From an uncultured Verrucomicrobiota bacterium (lineage in GTDB: Bacteria > Verrucomicrobiota > Kiritimatiellia > RFP12 > UBA1067): 9,827 bases of DNA. Location: the NCBI GenBank assembly GCA_946615875.1, contig CAMOIK010000079.1, positions 1 through 9,827 on the forward strand. Reading direction: 5' to 3'. This document shows, one piece after another, positions 6,753 through 9,827 of the stretch. The position numbers were made by a program, and so were the translations under genes. Under the pieces are notes generated by a model. The model saw only the letters and a list, made by a program, of their open reading frames with translations. It was not told the DNA's origin and ran no database searches. How positions within the stretch are numbered: position 1 is the first letter of the stretch; each line of letters opens with the position of its first letter.

Positions 6753-9278
6753 CTATCTGAGGATGATCATGAGGCCGTCCAAGTCGAGCGTCATGCGGAC
6801 GTTGTCTATGAGCGGGCCGAGGTGGTCGTCGGCGCTGCTGTACAAGGTCCTATTGACGGAAAGGCCGTAGCAGGAGATGCCGCCGAGGTCGCGGCGCGAG
6901 CGGCGGAAGGGAAGCTTGGAGAACGTGGCGACCGGCGAGGCGGGCGTGGCCGTCGCAAGCGTCGGCTGGTCCGCGCCCATGTCATAGACGGCCACGTCGT
7001 ATTCGCTGTCGGAGACACGCACCGTGGCGACGAAGCGGTACCAGTGGGTCGGGTCGACGGAGCAGGCCGCGTTCTCGAAAGCACCGCCTCCGGCCAGGTC
7101 GCCGCGATACGCCGCGATGGTGGAATTGGTGTAGATGTTGTCCTTCTTGGCCGTCCCCACGTTCCTGAAGCCGAAGCCCGTCGCGATGTTCTTCAGGAAG
7201 TAGGTGTCGTCGTCGTTGCGGATGGAGTTCTGGATGTGAGCGTCGCCTGCAAGCCGCAGATAGACGCTGCCGCCTTCGCCTTGCCATCCCTTGGGCGGAC
7301 GCATGTCGGCCTGCACGGTCAAAGTCCCGGTCTTCACGTTGCGCCCGATGTCGTGCGCCACGAAAGAGTCGGAGCTGTATCTGGCGAACGCGACCGCAGG
7401 GTTGGCGGCGTCCGTCGCGAAGACGTCGGCGCCCTCCCAGTTCAGCCGCGTCCAGCCGTCCTGGCCCTCTGGGTTCAGAAACATCGTCCCCGCGAGCTTG
7501 GCGACGCGCTCGTCCTGATGGTAGTAGGTGCGCGAGGAGAAGTAGTTTTCGTAGAGCAGAGTTTGCGTTTCCGAACCAGTAGGCATGTGCCACACCTTTA
7601 TGTTGTCGAAATACACGGGGCAGTAGTATGCTCCAAGAGAGAAACTAGAGACCGAACTTATGTCTTTGAGCCTGGCAATTTCTGAATTTGAATATATCAA
7701 TGTACCGTCTGCGGTACTGCCGTTAGGATAGGCCTGCCCCTGCTCATATACCTTGAAATCAGTAGTCTTCGCGTCAAGGTCGGCGGTGACGACGATTCTA
7801 TACCAGTGACCGGGAGAGATTGCCGCCGTCGGCGAAGGATTCTGGCTTCCGCCGGTGGTTACATATGTCGGATTGTTGTTCGTGCCGCGAATGCCTACCG
7901 CGGCCCAACGATAATTGTTGGCGGCGGCAGGCGAGGCGTTGTAATAGTCGTCGTTGCCAAGCGTGACCCAGAGAAGACATGATGAAGTCCAAGAAGTCGG
8001 CAGTCGCGCATCAACAGCAAAGCGAACCTTTCCAGTGGACAGCGAAGAACCAATCGGATGGGCTAGAAATGCGAACGCATTGTTAGCGCCAGACGAATTA
8101 AACCTGAGATATGTGTATTTGTTGCCAGATACGGTTTCTTCTCTTGCATAGGCGTTATCAGTTCCACCAGTGTTGCCGGTGCGTCGCCATCCGTCTAGGC
8201 CGGCGCTCTGAACCGCCGAACCGTCTCCCTCTCTAGCGTTGACAAAGATCTTGTTCAGCACATACACCTCGTTCTCGACGCGGCTTGTCAGGAGGCTGTC
8301 GGGCGTGTATGAGCCGGACGTAGTCCCACCGAGGTTGCGGCGGCGGCCGGATGTGAAGTCGTTGACATAGCACTCTTCGCCGTTGTGCGCCACGCGGATG
8401 TTGTCGAACGCCGCGACGGCGGTCGGTTCCCCGCCTTTAGCATACCCGCCCTCGCTCCAGACCACGCCGAAACCGCCAAGGCCAATGGATGAAACGCTCG
8501 TCACGGAATCGTCGGCGAAGGGAAGGTCGTTCGCCGTATAGACGGCCGTCGCCGGCGTGGCGGCGCCGAGCGCGGGGTGCTGGTTCATCTCATACATCGC
8601 GAAGCCCCACTTGCGCGCGTCCAGGTCGATCGTCACGACGGCGCGGTGCCAGGCATAGCGAGTGACCGCCTTCTCCGTGGTGCCGGTGTTGGCGTCGTCC
8701 TGGTCGGCGTTGTAATAGACCTCGCGGACGCTGGGAGTTTTATCGCTATTAAGCCTCACGCCGACGCTGCCGACAGTGTGCTGGTAAACCTTGTCCTGCG
8801 AGACGGACGGCGAATAGAAACTCTCGTCGCCGATCGAGAGAGCCGCGCGGCGGTCGCCGCTGTAAACAGCCCAGCTGCCCGGCGGCAGGAAGTCGAACTG
8901 AACCGTGACTACTCCATTGGTAAATGTGTTGCCGAGGCGCTGCTTCACGAAACTCAGCTGCGCATGGTCGCCGTCTTCGTGGCCCAGCGCCACCATGTTG
9001 TTCCCGCCATCCGCATATACGCGCGCGTTACCCTTGTTGTTGGCCTGCTGCGACATTATCCAGCCGTCCTGCATAACCTGCCCCTCGGCGGTCGCCGCGA
9101 ACGGCGCGGCGGAATTGGTGTTCGCGAGCAGCCCCGTCACGTAATCGACGGCGCGCCACTCCGCAGTGGGGACGGGCGACGCGCTTCTCCGCTCGGAGAA
9201 GTCGTTCTCGTAGATGGTCTCGCCGAACGAGGCCGCGCCGGCGACGGCGGCGACCAGCCAGACTATGTGCCTTCTCAT
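6753..9278 (-). CDS. Secreted protein with three LamG/ConA-like repeats
   Basis: The gene encodes 841 residues. The ATG at 9278 is chosen because AGGA lies 7 nt upstream and the protein then begins with a signal peptide (MRRHIVWLVAAVAGAASFG, cleavage near residue 19). The frame stays open to 9455, but that stretch is upstream of the promoter. Three repeats of about 260-275 residues follow: about 22-298, 303-565 and 575-830. Each opens with 'Y.ND/Y.F' (22-27, 304-308, 576-580) and has a DGW (71, 362, 607). Each then has a 'G.h.h..D.R.P..W' strand pair (122-135, 416-430, 651-665), a 'W[YH]R.V.T.DLD.....F.VY' segment (210-229, 492-511, 746-765), and closes with 'DNI.V' (292-296, 558-562, 825-828). 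This is the pattern of jelly-roll concanavalin A-like/LamG_3 domains, which usually bind glycans. No catalytic residues or surface-anchoring domain are seen. It is the first gene of an operon with the GH110-like enzyme, so a substrate-binding or glycan-targeting role is plausible. Exact ligand is unknown. Confidence 0.75.
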   Translation of the reverse strand: MRRHIVWLVAAVAGAASFGETIYENDFSERRSASPVPTAEWRAVDYVTGLLANTNSAAPFAATAEGQVMQDGWIMSQQANNKGNARVYADGGNNMVALGHEDGDHAQLSFVKQRLGNTFTNGVVTVQFDFLPPGSWAVYSGDRRAALSIGDESFYSPSVSQDKVYQHTVGSVGVRLNSDKTPSVREVYYNADQDDANTGTTEKAVTRYAWHRAVVTIDLDARKWGFAMYEMNQHPALGAATPATAVYTANDLPFADDSVTSVSSIGLGGFGVVWSEGGYAKGGEPTAVAAFDNIRVAHNGEECYVNDFTSGRRRNLGGTTSGSYTPDSLLTSRVENEVYVLNKIFVNAREGDGSAVQSAGLDGWRRTGNTGGTDNAYAREETVSGNKYTYLRFNSSGANNAFAFLAHPIGSSLSTGKVRFAVDARLPTSWTSSCLLWVTLGNDDYYNASPAAANNYRWAAVGIRGTNNNPTYVTTGGSQNPSPTAAISPGHWYRIVVTADLDAKTTDFKVYEQGQAYPNGSTADGTLIYSNSEIARLKDISSVSSFSLGAYYCPVYFDNIKVWHMPTGSETQTLLYENYFSSRTYYHQDERVAKLAGTMFLNPEGQDGWTRLNWEGADVFATDAANPAVAFARYSSDSFVAHDIGRNVKTGTLTVQADMRPPKGWQGEGGSVYLRLAGDAHIQNSIRNDDDTYFLKNIATGFGFRNVGTAKKDNIYTNSTIAAYRGDLAGGGAFENAACSVDPTHWYRFVATVRVSDSEYDVAVYDMGADQPTLATATPASPVATFSKLPFRRSRRDLGGISCYGLSVNRTLYSSADDHLGPLIDNVRMTLDLDGLMIILR

Positions 9279-9338
9279 GGATGTTTCCTTTCTCCAGATT
9301 TCATGGACCGGTTTGCGGTGTTCCGTGATCATGTCCAT

Positions 9339-9347
9339 ATTATAGCA
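9339..9347 (-). promoter_or_regulatory. Extended -10 promoter of the LamG / beta-helix operon
   Basis: The minus strand reads TGCTATAAT, a perfect -10 box with extended TG. Transcription would begin near 9332, leaving a 5' leader of about 54 nt before the ATG at 9278. The -35 region is poor. The surrounding 16 bp match the chaperone promoter at 13 positions. Confidence 0.6.
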
Positions 9348-9365
9348 TAAAAGCGGCATCTTCCG

Positions 9366-9388
9366 CTTGCGTTTCACCGCACCGCAAG
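9366..9388. promoter_or_regulatory. Dyad CTTGCG-N11-CGCAAG upstream of the LamG promoter (candidate operator)
   Basis: A perfect 6-bp inverted repeat (9366-9371 and 9383-9388) with an 11-nt spacer is centred about 45 bp upstream of the predicted transcription start. That is a common position for an activator or repressor site overlapping the -35 region. No regulator gene is in the window, so function is inferred from position only. Confidence 0.3.
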
Positions 9389-9402
9389 TTATGTTTTTCC
9401 GC

Positions 9403-9426
9403 AACCCTCTGGGGTTTACCCGTTTT
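9403..9426 (+). terminator. Weak hairpin plus T-run on the + strand
   Basis: AACCC (9403-9407) pairs with GGGTT (9412-9416) and is followed by a run of six T about five bases further on. It could end transcription coming from the left on the + strand, but no + strand gene precedes it, and the stem is only 5 bp. Confidence 0.2.
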
Positions 9427-9513
9427 TTGAGCGTGGAAATGCGCCGCACCCGCATGGATAAAGGCTGAAGTGCGTTTCGGGATGTGGTTTTCGGCGTTTC
9501 GCGTCCAAAGCGG

Positions 9514-9580
9514 CTATCCGTCGTCGGTGTCGAAGAGCTCGGCGAAGCCCGGCAGGAGCTGGATCGCCGGGACCTCTGGA
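9514..9580 (-). pseudogene. 3' remnant of an unidentified minus-strand gene, cut by the repeat array
   Basis: The minus strand reads in frame as about 22 residues ending ...PAIQLLPGFAELFDTDDG and then TAG (9516-9514). The codon choice is strongly GC-ending and looks like real coding sequence. The frame has no start and runs into a TAG supplied by the 22-bp array just upstream, so only a C-terminal scrap remains. I do not recognise the parent protein. Chance coding likeness in GC-rich DNA is the alternative. Confidence 0.3.
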
Positions 9581-9585
9581 GCTTT

Positions 9586-9695
9586 GGTGCTGGTCTAAAA
9601 TGATTTTGGTGCTGGTCTAAAAAGATTCTGGTGCTGGTCTAAAATGATTTTGGTGCTGGTCTAAAATGATTCTGGTGCTGGTCTAAAATGATTTT
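9586..9695 (+). repeat. Right 22-bp tandem array, five direct-type units
   Basis: Five consecutive 22-bp units start at 9586, 9608, 9630, 9652 and 9674, each beginning GGTGCTGGTCTAAAA followed by a 7-bp variable tail (TGATTTT, AGATTCT or TGATTCT). Variation is confined to three tail positions. Within each unit TGGTG and TGGTC form a short direct repeat. Confidence 0.95.
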
Positions 9696-9768
9696 GGTGC
9701 GCACCAAAACTTGCTCTGGTGCGCACCATTTATATTTTTGGTGCGCACCAAAACCTCTGGCGGTGCGC
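9692..9768. repeat. Palindromic continuation of the right array
   Basis: The same 22-bp register continues with palindromic units: TTTTGGTGCGCACCAAAA (9692-9709), TGGTGCGCACCA (9717-9728), again TTTTGGTGCGCACCAAAA (9736-9753), and a degraded GGTGCGC at 9762. Palindrome centres are exactly 22 bp apart. Confidence 0.9.
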
Positions 9769-9792
9769 AGGAAGGCCGGCGATTATCGGGAG

Positions 9793-9818
9793 GGCCGACC
9801 TCCGTGTCGGCCATGGCC
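9793..9818. repeat. Small REP-like hairpin at the right edge
   Basis: GGCCGAC (9793-9799) pairs with GTCGGCC (9806-9812) around a 6-nt loop, overlapping a GGCCATGGCC palindrome (9809-9818). It resembles an extragenic palindromic element, but only one copy is visible. Confidence 0.35.
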
Positions 9819-9827
9819 GGGACAGAG

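Noticed and set aside
5525..6760. + strand open frame of 411 codons opposite the beta-helix gene
   Set aside because: Repetitive Val/Glu/Arg/Ala composition, no ribosome site, antisense to a well-supported gene.
9279..9455. 59-codon N-terminal extension of the LamG protein
   Set aside because: It would be a basic stretch placed before a normal signal peptide and would span the promoter; the ATG at 9278 has its own AGGA site.

Overview
The window is GC-rich and carries four genes, all on the minus strand, arranged as two transcription units. The gene types suggest an uncultured, host- or gut-associated member of the Verrucomicrobiota/Kiritimatiellota side of the PVC group: multi-LamG secreted proteins, a GH110-like beta-helix glycosidase, and a type III secretion (T3SS) chaperone/effector pair. 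This taxonomic guess is inference; there is no rRNA or marker gene here.

Unit A (about 9347 down to 4439) has an extended -10 promoter followed by two exported proteins. The first (9278-6753, 841 aa) has a signal peptide and three LamG-like repeats of about 260-275 residues. The second (6748-4439, 769 aa) starts 4 nt after the stop of the first. It has a signal peptide, a carbohydrate-binding-module-like beta-sandwich, and a right-handed parallel beta-helix with the D...DD acid pattern of GH110-type alpha-1,3-galactosidases. Together they look like a secreted glycan-binding and glycan-cleaving pair.

Unit B (about 4387 down to 195) starts at a second promoter with a nearly identical extended -10. 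It encodes a 155-aa acidic protein with the layout of a CesT-type T3SS chaperone. After a gap of about 50 bp comes a 1212-1215-aa protein with no signal peptide, which I call a candidate T3SS effector. Its middle carries a DRD...N...IDPG pattern resembling the catalytic core of PI3K/PI4K/HipA-like atypical kinases. Its C-terminal third holds a separate conserved-looking block. No secretion apparatus genes are in the window, so this would be an orphan effector locus.

The strongest non-coding signal is at the two edges. Positions 1-57 match the reverse complement of 9581-9637 at 55 of 57 positions. Both are arrays of a 22-bp unit. In the right array the pentamer GGTGC recurs nine times at exactly 22-bp spacing (9586 to 9762). 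Part-way through, the unit switches from a direct-repeat form to a perfect palindrome without losing register. The left array keeps the same register into its own palindrome (61-78). The four genes are thus bracketed by inverted, helically phased arrays. These could be multi-site ends of a mobile element (IS21-like organisation), iteron-like sites, or a repeated regulator-binding array. Between the right array and the promoter lies what looks like the 3' remnant of a truncated gene (about 9514-9580).

Gene-free stretches: 79-194 shows nothing convincing; 9279-9827 holds a leader, promoter, dyads, gene remnant, 22-bp array and a small REP-like hairpin.
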